Assembly (NCBI RefSeq): GCF_032452875.1
Contig: NC_083869.1
Coordinates: forward strand, 79,478,501 to 79,542,500
Reading direction: 5' to 3'
From: Bos javanicus
Lineage: Eukaryota > Chordata > Mammalia > Artiodactyla > Bovidae
Length of the DNA stretch: 64,000 nucleotides
Shown piece after piece: positions 46,047 through 57,849 of this stretch; the stretch's first letter is position 1; every line of letters begins with the position of its first letter. Below the pieces are notes generated by a model, which ran no database searches, was not told the origin of the DNA, and saw only the letters and a program-made list of their open reading frames with translations. Both the position numbers and the translations under genes were made by a program.

Positions 46047-46605
46047 TCAGCTACTCAGTTGTGTCCGACTCTTTGTGACCCCAAGAATCGCAGCACGCCA
46101 GGCCTCTGTGTCCATCACCATCTCCCGGAGTTCACTCAAACTCATGTCCATCGAGTCGGTGATGCCATCCAGCCATCTCATCCTCTGTCGTCCCCTTCTC
46201 CTCCTGCCCCCAATCCCTCCCAACATCAGGGTCTTTTCCAGTGAGTAAACTCTTCTTGTGAGGTGGCCAAAGTATTAGAGTTTCAGCGTTAGCATCAGTC
46301 TTTCCGAAGAACACCCAGGACTGATCTTCTAAGATGTCATAATCTTAGTTTTCTGAATGTTGAGCTTTAAGCCAACTTTTTCACTCTCCTCTTTCACTTT
46401 CCTCAAGAGGCTTTTTAGTTCCTCTTCACTTTCTGCCATAAGGGTGGTGTCATCTGCATATCTGAGGTTATCGATATTTCTCCCAGCAATCTTGATCCCA
46501 GCTTGTGCTTGTTCCAGCCCAGCGTTTCTCATGATGTAATCTGCATATAAGTTACATAAGCAGGGTGACAATATACACAGCCTTGGCATACTCCTGTTAT
46601 GATCT
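46047..46605 (-). mobile_element. BovB LINE with internal deletion
   Basis: 46047-46324 is the 3' end and 46331-46605 is the YADD region (antisense YADDTTLMAESEEEL). The segment of about 400 bases that normally lies between them is missing; the join is near 46325-46335. It lacks the usual pentanucleotide tail. Confidence 0.88.
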
Positions 46606-46752
46606 TTTTTTTTTGGTCATTAAAACTTAAACACAGAAATATCCTAGTTACTATATATTCCAAAAACTACAGTTTTTAGCTTTTGAGTTTTAGTGGTGAA
46701 GTATAATATCATTAAGCAGTGCCACAAAGTAGTATTAAATTTGGGGAAAGAA

Positions 46753-46955
46753 AGTGTTAGTTGCTCAGTTGTGTCTGACATTGCAACCCCATGCACTGTA
46801 GCTCACCAGGCTTCTCTGTCCATGTAATTCTTCATGCAGGAATACTGGAGTGGATAGCCATTCCCTTCTCCAAGAGATCTTCCCGACCCAGGGATTGAAC
46901 CTGGGTCTCCTACATTGCAGGCAGGTTCTTTACCATCTGAGCCACCAGGGAAGCC
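46753..46955 (-). mobile_element. Bov-tA SINE with perfect target-site duplication
   Basis: Reverse-complement monomer. Target-site duplication tggggaaagaa at 46742-46752 and 46956-46966 (11 of 11). Confidence 0.94.
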
Positions 46956-48631
46956 TGGGGAAAGAAGTGGGGAGGGAGGTAATGAAATCAGGAAAGGTCT
47001 TTGGGGTAATTTCTGTGTGGTTGAAAGTTTGGGGAGAACCTTTGCATTTGTTCCCCAGACTATTGAAGTAAATTCATTTTCAGATCAGAGTCTGAGCTTT
47101 TAAACGCTCAGATTGGTAGTACTTTTTTTTAAATCAATTTTGAACTCTTTTTTATACATTTATGTTTATTATTTATTTTGTGAGCATAGTATTTTAGGGA
47201 TGACTTAAATATCTCTCCAATGGATAAAAATTAGTCTCTTGTCCAAAAGCAAGTAAATATTTAGCCTTTTATGTTAGCTGTGGTAATAAACATGGTCATT
47301 TAAAATTCTTTGCCCTATCTACCATAAGCTAAAGAACTTTATATTTTATGGTACTTAACACAGCTTTTAGGCAAAGCAAATACCATTTACTGGTGTGGTA
47401 AATACATAGAAAGCTTATTCTGCAGTTTTTTAAAGTGATAAACAACTATTATCTGAAGTTTATTTAACAAGCCATTTTCTGTAAATAATTGGTATGTTAT
47501 TTTCCACTGATTGTTTTTGACAGCTGGCTCAATTTTTCTTTAAATATTAAGTCATCAGTACTGTTGAATGCTGTTTAATGGTTTTAGATCAGGGTATGAT
47601 CTAGAAAAATCATACCTTATAAAAGTAATTACTAGCTAGTAAGTTTAAGAGCCAGCAAAACTGTAGAGGCATATATTTTCGACTCTGAATTCAGAGGAAC
47701 GAGGTTTCTAAATATATCTCTACCACTGTGTAGTCTTGGAAAGTTTGTTGACCTGTCTGAGCCTCTGATAAATGGGGACAGAGTCAATCTGTTTTTTTTT
47801 TTTTTGGTCAAACAGTAAATATACTGAGCATCCACTGTGTACCAGGAACCATACTTTATTTTGGATAATAGTATTTTTGTCATCATTGTAGGGATTGAAT
47901 TAGAGTGCATGTAAAACAGCTAATCAGAATACTTAACAAAAGTTATCCATAATTTTTAACTCTTATAATTAAAATATCCCAAATATATTTTAAAAATTTC
48001 TCTAAGAGCCAAAATTGTTTTAAGGAGTAATTATATATCCAGGATGTATGTTTAAATTACAATAATCCTATGTGTTATTTTTTTTAAAACATTGGCATGA
48101 AATTCTGGTACTTTATAGGGTTGACTTGAAAAACAAGAAGCTGGTATGATAGCTTTGAAAACAAGTATAAATGACATTAATGCCAACATTAGTGTTTGAG
48201 GATAAATTTTATATGTGCATGTCTAAATGTATATGCTCTGTGAGCCGACACTGTATTCTGTTGTCTTTTAAAATAGAAATATACGGACCACTCTCTAATT
48301 TTCTCTTTCTTGAAATAAAGGTAAAGCCCTTTCCAGACATTTTATATACACATGCATACAAATACATGCATGTATTTGTACCTTTGATTTTAATAAATAG
48401 TGATGGGTGGGGAGGAGATTGGTCTACCCTAGATCTATAATTCTTATAACATCACTATAATACATATGATAGTCATGAATGTTCAAAATATTAAACTGTG
48501 TTCATTTCAGTTTCAGAGCCCCCCAAAATAAAATATTTATAGGTTCATTGTAGTTTATCTGAAAACTTTGCAATGAATAGGAAAAAATTTTTTCTTCATT
48601 AAAAATTTGGTTAATCATAGCATCTTATACC

Positions 48632-48905
48632 CGGAGAAGGCAATGGCACCCCACTGCAGTACTCTTGCTTGGAAAATCCCGTGGACGGAGGAGCCTGGTA
48701 GGCTGCAGTCCATGGGGTCGCTAAGAGTCAGACACGACTGAGCGACTTCACTTTCACTTTTCACTTTCATGCATTGGAGAAGGAAATGGCAACCCCCTCC
48801 ACAGTGTTCTTGCCTGGAGAATCCCAGGGACAGTGGACCCTGGTGGGCTGCCGTTTACAGGGTCGCACAGAGTCGGACACGACTAAAGCGACGCAGCAGC
48901 AGCAT
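48632..48905 (+). mobile_element. BovA2 SINE
   Basis: Forward dimer ending in (AGC)n. Target-site duplication catcttatacc (48621-48631) and catcgtatacc (48906-48916), 10 of 11. Confidence 0.93.
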
Positions 48906-49084
48906 CATCGTATACCAGCTTATTAATTAATTAAGATTTTAATATATTTTTATGGTAACATTTTTATTCTAACAGTCTTTATGATTTGTGGCATTTGATG
49001 TGTATATGTAAGCCTAGGTCACTTTAGAAATAGTCACTACAACTACTGACAATTGATTACTTTCTGCCAAGCAGGGCACTGAGG

Positions 49085-49215
49085 GTATTGAATGTATTAA
49101 GTCAACTGATTCTCACATCTCCCTTTCTCAAATGAGGGAACTGAATCACAGAAAAGTTAATTAATTTACCCAAGGTGACTTGACTAGTAAATATTATAGC
49201 CAGGACTTGAGAACT
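49085..49215 (-). repeat. MIR fragment
   Basis: The words ctcaaatgagggaactgaatcacagaaaag and acccaaggtgacttgactagtaa are a reverse-complement MIR core. Confidence 0.65.
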
Positions 49216-49338
49216 TGTACACTAATCTTTTCTTAATTACTGTCTCCCTCAGATTTTACAGTCAGGTTAATTATTTGAACTATATCTTTATATAACTGTT
49301 TATAACAAATATACGACTATAATATATGTGTTATATTC

Positions 49339-49545
49339 AAGGATTCCCTCAAAGCTCAGTTGGTAACGAATCTGCCTGCAATGCAGGAGACCTGGGTTCA
49401 CTTCCTGGGTCGGGAAGATCCCTGGAGAAGGAAATGACAAACCAGTGTTCTTGCCTGGGAAATCCCATGAACAGAGGAGCCTGGCAGGCTATAGTACATA
49501 GAGTTGCAAAGAGTCGGACACAACTTAGCAACTAAACCACAACCA
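49339..49545 (+). mobile_element. Bov-tA SINE
   Basis: Forward monomer (aaggattccctcaaagctca ... gttgcaaagagtcggacaca). Confidence 0.9.
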
Positions 49546-49561
49546 TGTTTTACATAGGTAT

Positions 49562-49816
49562 GCTACTGCTGCTAAGTCGCTTCAGTCGTGTCTGACTCTC
49601 TTCGACCCCATGGAATCCCGTCCCTGGGATTCTCCAGGCAAGAACACTGGAGTGGCTTGCCAGTTCCTTCCCCAATGCATGAAAATGAAAAGTAAAGTGA
49701 AGTCGCTCAGTCGTGTCCGACTGTTTGCCACCCCATGGACTGCAGCCTACCAGGCTCTTCCGTCCATGGGATTTTCCAGGCAAGAGTACTGGAGTGAGTC
49801 GCCATTGCCTTCTCCA
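49562..49816 (-). mobile_element. BovA2 SINE with internal deletion
   Basis: Reverse-complement dimer (ctgctgctaagtcgcttcag ... gccattgccttctcc). About 25 bases are missing near 49612 (ccatggaatcccgtccctgg). Confidence 0.9.
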
Positions 49817-50195
49817 TTACACATGTATAATCATCCTATAAAAAAACAATAACAACAGAATGAAATATTGACTCTTACCTGAACATTTTCTAGGCTCATA
49901 GTTAGTATTGGGTGATTGTATTGTATTAGGCTATACAGGAAGAAATTGCCATAAAAGATAATTTAGGATTACAAAATATCTGTGTAAATTAATGAATATG
50001 TTTTAAACGTACTTCTCAATGTGGTTTCAGTAATACTGTTTGATTTTGGTAAATCGGCATTATTAATGTGATAGTAGGTCTTGAGGAATCGATCAACTGT
50101 AGTCTGCTTCATTGATTATTTTTAAATGGATGTAGCTAAAATCTACTTGAAAGTTCACATAAGAGTTAATTTTGTGTTCTTTTTTTCCTCTTTAG

Positions 50196-50292
50196 TAAAA
50201 TAAAACAGGGTCTGTTACCTAGTTTGGAAGATTTGCTGTTCTATACAATTGCAGAAGGACAAGAGAAAATACCTGTTCATAAATTTATTACA
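50196..50292 (+). CDS. GLS: GLS exon 2
   Basis: 97 bases encode the last base of N133 and residues 134-165 (KIKQGLLPSLEDLLFYTIAE...KFIT). Acceptor tttttttcctctttag| has a strong pyrimidine tract; donor is aca|gtaagttt. The exon begins the folded N-terminal region of glutaminase, the EF-hand-like helical bundle that aids tetramer formation. The residues match human GLS exactly as I recall it. It joins exon 1 in phase (AA|T gives Asn) and ends in phase 0. A 339-base intron separates it from exon 3. Confidence 0.97.
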
Positions 50293-50631
50293 GTAAGTTT
50301 TTATATTTTTCTATCCTAACTTTTAAAAACCAGTAATATGAAGCAATATACGGTGATATTGCAATGTAGTCTTAAAGTCATCTGACTGACACTATTTCTC
50401 TTATTTTCAAATTTTCATCATGCTCATTTCAAGGTAATCAATGAAAGGAAATGAAAGAAACAATGAGAAACTTTTCCAGAAAGAGGGTAATAGTGACACT
50501 AAGATGCCATATATATATATTCAGGTCTTGGGTAGAAGTTTTTAAATACAGGAATTAAAAACTTGTAGTTGGAATAAGCATATACATTATTTGCACTATG
50601 TATTTACAGACTCTTATTTTTTTAAAAACAG
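50293..50631 (+). other. GLS: GLS intron 2 (339 bp)
   Basis: Short AT-rich intron with gtaagt donor and tttttttaaaaacag acceptor. A short (AT)n run lies near 50510-50520. No repeats seen. Confidence 0.93.
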
Positions 50632-50753
50632 GCACTCAAATCTACAGGATTGCGAACGTCTGATCCCAGGTTGAAAGAGTGTATGGATATGTTAAGATTA
50701 ACTCTTCAAACAACATCAGATGGTGTCATGCTAGACAAAGATCTTTTTAAAAA
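50632..50753 (+). CDS. GLS: GLS exon 3
   Basis: 122 bases encode residues 166-205 (ALKSTGLRTSDPRLKECMDM...MLDKDLFK) plus two bases of K206. Acceptor aaaaacag|GCA, donor AA|gtaaaa, phase 2. It continues the EF-hand-like helical domain; TTSDGVMLDKDLFKK resembles a degenerate calcium-binding loop. Sequence is identical to human GLS as I recall it. The donor (gtaaaa) is weaker than those of the other exons. Confidence 0.97.
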
Positions 50754-53700
50754 GTAAAAATTTCTGCCAAACCGTTAATGGTCATTTGCTATGCTATGTT
50801 TTTTTTCTTTTAAAACAAAATTGCATCTTTGAAAGCCAGTGCTGCTTGTGTAACTGAAAAAAGAGGGGAGGGGATTTATAAACATCAATTGCTTAGAACA
50901 ACTTGGTGCACATTAAAGTTCTGTAATATACTGGGTCTAAGAGTATACCTTGAAACTGTTCTGAGGAAATGTAGCCATGGATGTTTCCAATTTATAATAC
51001 CTGGAGACTGCATTAAGTTTGAATGCAACACACTCTGTCCTGTTTAAATTGATCTCTAATTCATCTGCATATCTTGCAGCCTTTCTCAGCATGGTCTCTG
51101 TTTCTTTTCTACAAGTTGATTTAGATGACATCATAAAATGGGAAGGCTTCAGGCAGCCGGCATTCATTAGGTTTACATGCCTCCATTATCTGCTGCTCTC
51201 CTCAGAGCAGACATAGGCTTAATGCATAGGCTTTTTTTTTTTTCCCAGAGTATCTAAAAACTTAATGCTAACTTTGGACATTAATGCCTTGATTTGCTTA
51301 AATGAGAATATTTTTATTTTCCTATATTTGCCAATCTTTATTTTCTTTAATGTGTTCCTACTAGTCTGATTGCTTAATAATTTGATAGACAAGTTTGTCA
51401 TGGAACCCAAGGAAGTATATGGTATTTTACAACTAAACTTGAGTGAGAACTAAAATAAAACTATAAACACTACTGTTAAACCTTGGCTTTTTCCTGACTA
51501 TAGGCTTAGGTTGAAAAGAATTCCAGCATCTACCTTGAAAGTTTATTTGTATGTATGTATTTTTATATATTTTTATTTTATTGTCTTTTGGGGGCTAGAT
51601 GATTTATTCTAGATATCTGCTGAAATATCCTGGAATATTAAGTCATCTGAAGGTATAAGTATTTAACTGAGATCCTCCCAAGTATCTTGGCATACCATGA
51701 AGCAGTGAGTGCTGTCAATTTTAGATCTCTGTCTTTTCACCACATGGTTCTTGATGCTGTTAACTCTGCTGACCTTATAAAGTGTAGATTTTAGGTTCAT
51801 GTTGGAATTGATATTAGGAATTTTGGGTCTTCCGAACCTGTTCTTTGTGAAGGGAAGGAAATAATTTCTAGTTAGCTGTATTTTTGCAGTAAGATTATTT
51901 TGTTTTTAGTGGTCATGAACTCTGTGCAAAGTGCCTTCTGGGGAGTTATTTCAGTATATCTGAGAATAAAGTTGTCAGACTTGATTCAAGATAGGTATGT
52001 TGATTGTGGGTATGAGCAATTACTTTGAATTCCTACATGAAAGCAGTATTTTATATCTTTTCAGCACTGGTTAAGGTTTTTTTGTGCTTCATAAACATAT
52101 TGTTGTGTTTAAATATGAAATTTGAAAAAGTAATTTAAATACACTGAGTAAACAGAAAAGCATAAAATTTTCTACTATAAGTATATTAAAAATAACAACA
52201 TTATTTTAAACACTAATCCAATTAAAAAAAAAAAAAAACCTGACAATTGTAATATAGGCAGTTCCCAACTTGACAGATGCTTAGTGGTCTATGTGAGCAG
52301 GCAGTGGAAGAGTTTATGTCTATAGGCATATGATTTCTCTTTTCATTCCTAGAATGAGATTCAGAACCTCTGACCGCTAACCTTTTCAGGTCACCTGGAA
52401 AGGTGATTGCTTCAGAGAAGTATTTTCTCTGTTTTCAAAATTAGTTTTCTAGTTAGTGTTGCCAGAAATAAACTATCTCACTTTTCATGCAACTGGGAAA
52501 GCAGATGTTATAATGGAATTCATTTTCCCAGAGAAGTAATTTATAAAGAAAGGTGGAAAGGTTTGGTTGAAGTCAATGTGTTGACATTTTACCTAAAATA
52601 CCTTGTTGGTTAATATATATATTCAGCCTTTGAGGGTAATCTGAGAAGCATCTAGAATTTTTATTTAAATGGGAAAATAAGTTCTAAGCATACTTTTTTT
52701 GGGCATAGTCTGTTTGAAAGTTGGAGACTGCCTGTACCTATCTAGATACTCAATTGTTTTTAATGCTAATAGTCTTAGTAGAAGTAGAAAATTTGTGTTG
52801 AAAAGGAATACCTTATTCATTCATATATTTTTAGCCATGTAAGTATTAGAAGTATTATCATGTGTAACCATAATTTTTTTATCATCTTGTTTTGGAGGAA
52901 ATGAGTGGTAATCTTTGTATTTATTTGATTTTTCTTTGAAAATTCTTATCCACTATGTTATTTTACTAATGAAAAATTATATTTGAAATATTCTATAAAA
53001 CACTGATGGTGCATAACAGTTGTTAATCATAAACATTTAAGTTAGGGAAAGTAAAATTATTTTTACCAGTTTACGGATGAGAAAACTGAACAAAGAAAGC
53101 ATTGAGAAAGATGTCACTTGTTGAAAACCATAAATACTTCCTCTTCATTCTACTTTATATGACTTCTGATTTTCTAGTTAGATTCATGACATCCATATTA
53201 AAATAACTTCCAAGAAAAAATTACAGATTGGAATGCTCATCATTATGCAGCTAGACACTCTTCTGAGTGATATTGCCTTGACTGGCCACAGTAATTCACC
53301 AATGAAGGCTGTTAGCACGGCTTTACCAGCACCTTCTAATAGAATTAAAAAAAGAAAAAAAAATCCCAGTTTCACTGACTATACAGTTTTTATATAAAAC
53401 CTCCTTTTAAAAATGCTGATTAATTTTGAGTAGGTAAATAGTAGTAAGGTTAATAATTTTTATTTGTTTGACAGTCCTTATATTTTCTCATGCAACAGTT
53501 GTTGAAAAAAGGAGGATGTAGATTTGACTTGATACAGAATAGCAATTTAAGATCAGGAATTACCAACTTTTTTCTGCTAAGAAATGTCTTTCCATATATA
53601 TTACTTGTAACTCTCATGTGCAAGTTGAATTACTGTTTGATGCATATTAAATATTAAGTCAGTGACAAAACTCAATATTAGGTAACATTGAAACTATCAT

Positions 53701-55134
53701 AAAATTTATTGGTTTATTGAAGTAAATATTATCTCTTGGATGTCAGTTATTTCTACATCTACAGCTTAATAATGGAAATTAGGATTATAACTTTTTCATG
53801 TTGTAATTAAAGCACATGTTTATCACTGAAAATAACCTATTTTATTTTAAATCAGTGTTTAATTTTATGTTGACCAAGTGAGTATATATTCTGGATTTTG
53901 GTCAATAGTTAAAATGTGATATCTGGCTTTTAATTCTAATATGCTATTTCATTTAGAACATTGAATTAAGATACTGAGATAAAAATTTATCATTTACCAT
54001 GGACTGAAAAATTGAGACTGTCTATTCTCCAACTCTCCTTTTATGATTAGTGCATGTTATTTACTTTCAGGTTACACAGAGTTTTCTTATCTGTAAAATG
54101 GGGAAATTACCTTCTTAAAGGGTTCATCTTTTGAGGGTTAAACAGGATAAATAGTACTTGAAGCTTAGTACTTTTTAGTCTGTTACGGGCTTAGTCTTAG
54201 TTGGTATAATGGCTTGATGCTCAAGTCTACAGTGTCTTCCTTTATTGATTAAGTGTTCTATTATTGAACTTCTGATACTCACTTAAGATGAGCTTAGAGT
54301 ATATAGTTGGCTATTAACCTATTTATAAAACTCTTCTTTAGGGTTACATTAATAAATTGATTTTCTAGCTTAAACCCTTTTAAAACAAAGCAGAATATTG
54401 ATTCAAATTATTAGATTTCATGCTTTCCCATCCACATAGTTTACCATATCATTTAAATAGTTTTTAACAGTGAAACATTTTTATTCTACAGTGTGTTACA
54501 CATCTTAACAGTGCATAGAATAATGTAAACATTTTTGGTGATTCAAGTAATATAAAATTATTAAACTATTATATATTTTTTTTAAAGTTAAACATTATTT
54601 TTGCAAGCGTTTAAGTATTTTATGTTAGAGACAAATCTGACTAAACTAAGTTTTTAGCTTAGAAATGCAGCATTTTCAAAATGTAATTTATAGAAAATAT
54701 GTTAAAATACGGAATGTTTAGTTTTTTGTCAAGTTTTTTCTTAAGGGACATATGTCTGAGGTTATTTCATGGAAAAATAAAGAGGATATCAGCTATGTAT
54801 TAAAGGTGGATTTTTGTTAACCAGATGTCATGCTGAATGCTTATCATGTCTGGTAGGTGAAAAAGTCTTGTTTTTAGATGGTCTTGGTACTTAACCTGGT
54901 GGAATGCTCTGTTGTTTTAATCTTTGATGCAGTTTTTAGGCTATCTAATTTACTTCTTTAATTTGTTCAGTAGCGTACAAGCAGCTACATGAAAGGGTGC
55001 TTGGAGGAAAGAAAATAATGTAGAAAGAGTATAATTTCTAGCATTTGTTTAAAATGTTGAATTTCTTTATTGTTTGCGTATTCTCCTAATATTGTTATTA
55101 TTAGCAAGTACTAATTTTTTCTCATATTCCACAG
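50754..55134 (+). other. GLS: GLS intron 3 (4.4 kb)
   Basis: AT-rich and unusually poor in ruminant SINEs and BovB compared with the rest of the window. Contains an (ATGT)-like stretch near 51546-51560, an A-run near 52224-52240 and a possible MIR near 54045-54115. No ORF supported. Confidence 0.9.
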
Positions 55135-55264
55135 ATGTGTTCAAAGCAACATTGTTTTGTTGACACAAGCCTTTAGAAGAAAGTTTGTTATTCCTGACTT
55201 TATGTCTTTTACTTCACATATCGATGAATTATATGAGAGTGCTAAAAAGCAGTCTGGAGGAAAG
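55135..55264 (+). CDS. GLS: GLS exon 4
   Basis: 130 bases complete K206 and encode residues 207-249 (CVQSNIVLLTQAFRRKFVIP...KKQSGGK). Acceptor atattccacag|A, donor AAG|gtaatg, phase 0. This is the last part of the helical N-terminal region, leading into the glutaminase fold. Residues match human as I recall. The frame joins exon 3 as AA|A (Lys). Confidence 0.97.
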
Positions 55265-56220
55265 GTAATGTTTTTGATGTGAATATTTTCCTAAACGAAT
55301 AATTGAATAAATTTAGCTAAACTTGAGGTGTAGAGTGTAAAATTATGTGGTTTGTGTTTTGCTAAGTAAGAAATTTAAATGAAACCACTGGATTAAGTTC
55401 TTTTAGAGTAACAGAAGTAAACAGAAGTTTAAATCACTCAGTTGTGTCTGACTCTTTGCTATCCAATGGACTGTAGCCCGCCAGGCTCCTCTGTCCATGG
55501 GGTTCTCAGGCAAGAATACTGGAGTGTAGCCATTTCTTTCTTCAGGGGATCTTCCTGACCCAGGGATTGAACCAAGTCTTCTGAATTGCAGGCAGATTCT
55601 TTACTGTCTGAACCACCAGGGAAGCTTAGTGCTTTGTACTTTTTTTTTAAGTGCTTTTAAAATATTTCAAATATTATGGTTAATTGTTATTTTCGTTAAA
55701 AAGAAATCTTTTTGATTTTCAAACGATTAAGGTGACCTTTATACTTTTAATTAATTAAAAAATAACTTCCTGGGAATTTCTGCAGGTATGATATCCTTAA
55801 ATATTAAATAAAATGTTTACAGTTTTAAAAATCCTCTACATAATATAAGGGCTATTTTATTTATTCTTGATATTAAAAGTTTTTAGATTATGAAACCCTA
55901 TTATCATGACCCTGATTAAATAAATTTTTTTTCCCTTTTAAAAAAAAATCAATTCCTAGTTCCTCTTAGACTGTTTTTTCTAGGAAGAGAGAATGCAATA
56001 GAGAACAGATGGTGACGGAGACTCTGAGAGGTCACTTAGATCTCACTTGTAATCCTCAAGTTATGCCCTTAGTTTTTATGAATATTGTTATAAAAGATAC
56101 ATTACAAACCCAGTGAGTACTACAAAATGTTCATTGGTGGAAGCTAAATTGAGAAATTTTTTTGATAGAAGAGAATATTTTATATTTTATCTGTTGATTT
56201 CTTTCCACTGTTTTGGATAG
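55265..56220 (+). other. GLS: GLS intron 4 (956 bp)
   Basis: Contains one antisense Bov-tA SINE (55428-55625); otherwise AT-rich with nothing recognised. Acceptor is ctgttttggatag. Confidence 0.92.
55428..55625 (-). mobile_element. Bov-tA SINE in intron 4
   Basis: Reverse-complement monomer (aatcactcagttgtgtctga ... gaaccaccagggaagc). Confidence 0.9.
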
Positions 56221-56300
56221 GTTGCAGATTATATTCCTCAACTAGCCAAGTTCAGCCCTGATTTGTGGGGTGTATCCGTTTGTACAGTAGATGGACAGAG
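56221..56300 (+). CDS. GLS: GLS exon 5, start of the catalytic domain
   Basis: 80 bases encode residues 250-275 (VADYIPQLAKFSPDLWGVSV...DGQ) and two bases of R276. The Tyr of DYIPQ (residue 253 here, Tyr249 in human numbering) is an active-site residue of the serine-dependent beta-lactamase-like fold. Acceptor tttggatag|GTT, donor AG|gtaagt, phase 2. Residues match human as I recall. Confidence 0.97.
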
Positions 56301-57849
56301 GTAAGTTTATTTCAAATTCATCAAAACCAGCTCTAAAACTTAAATTTGCTCGCTGCATAACAATGAGCATGAGGTAGAGAGGAGCATCTTCTCTAATAGT
56401 AATTAGCCCCTTGAGATGACATAAATTCAAGAAGGCAAAGAAGTTTAAATTTTAGTTTAATTTTAAAAACTCAACTGAAATAATACTTGTTACTACATTT
56501 TGTGAGGCATTTCAGCTACATTATTCACAGTTGTAGTCTTTTTATTTGAATGTTTATTGTTCAAGGAACTAAAGTTACAGATTTGCTTAGGAAAAGTAGA
56601 TTTGGCAAAATATGAAATTATTCAACTAATGAACTGACCACTAATAGAATTAGTTCGCCTTTCTTCACTTAACATTGGTTACCCATACTGTCATTATTTT
56701 TGTTCCTCTTGGCTCCTGATATGATTAGCATGGTAGTTAAGACAATATAATGTAATACGTAGTCTCTTGCCCATCAGTTATTCGCAAAAGATGCAGGATT
56801 TCATGAAGCCTATGAAATTTGATTTTCAGGATATAATCACACTGCAGGTATAACCACTGACATCTGAGGATCCAGCAGAATTATAAAAAGGATAAAAATA
56901 TGAGGGCACCTCAGAGAGAATAATTTGATTTAAAAAGTCAGTCAAGAGAGGCCCTTGGAAAAATGAACAATGTTCTGAAATAGTTTTTAAAGAATGACCT
57001 TTTTATTATGCTGTAAATCAGACATAAAGATATCTTATGTTGCAGTTTGGTCTTGTCAGTCAGAAAAATTATGCCAAAAAAAAGAAAAATCATATTATTT
57101 ACTCATTTGAAGACTTCAGCTCAGAAATAAAATCATTCTGTTTTTTTGTTTGCTTTTTACTAAGGTAATTATTTCTTTTTACATTAAAATGTAACTTACA
57201 TAAAATGAGATAAAGAACTCCTTGGTGTATACAGCTTGATAAATTTGTTAGATAATTTTATCCTAAATTTTCTTAAAAATACAAATCATAATATCCCAAT
57301 TAAAGCTTTTATATGTCTCAAGTGCCTTCATTCTAAGTGATACTTTTATTTTTTTACTACTTAATCTTTCTCAAGTATTTACAGTTTTTAAAAAAATGTG
57401 ATTTAGTTCAATCATACTTAATGATAAGGAATCCGAGGCCCAGAATTTGTATAAAACTGGCAGAGGTGAAACTAGCACCTGGGTCTCTAAACTTCTAGTC
57501 CATTATTCTCTCCTTTATGACAGACTTTTATCCTCATCTGGGCCTGTGAAATGAATTAAACACTCATGTGTTGTATTAAAAGTTGGGTGCTGTGAACAGA
57601 CACAAATTCATGAGAAGACATGGCTTATCCTATGGAATAAATTCCAGTAGGGAGTGGTATTCCTATTTTCTTATATTTGGAGGAAATGGTTTATCATGTA
57701 GTAGAAATTTTTATATTTGAAGGAAATTATTATTAGCTAATTCTCATGCATGTCTTTTTTCTTAAACATATTTTGTATATATAGGTGATTCTTTTCATTT
57801 AGCCTTCTTATCTAGAGAAATTTTGAGACTTGACTTTGGATTAGATCAT

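Larger units (their letters stand above)
36614..50195 (+). other. GLS: GLS intron 1 (13.6 kb)
   Basis: Donor gtgagt at 36614, acceptor ttttttcctctttag ending at 50195. The first 350 bases are CpG-rich and may be regulatory; the rest is AT-rich. It contains the SINE, BovB, MIR, old L1 and hAT remnants listed separately. No alternative coding exon was recognised. Stretches without named repeats (37000-39650, 41200-42080, 44490-45790, 46970-48620 and 49820-50190) show nothing I can assign beyond short poly-T runs, such as that near 45529-45545, and a possible MIR at 47640-47790. Confidence 0.93.
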
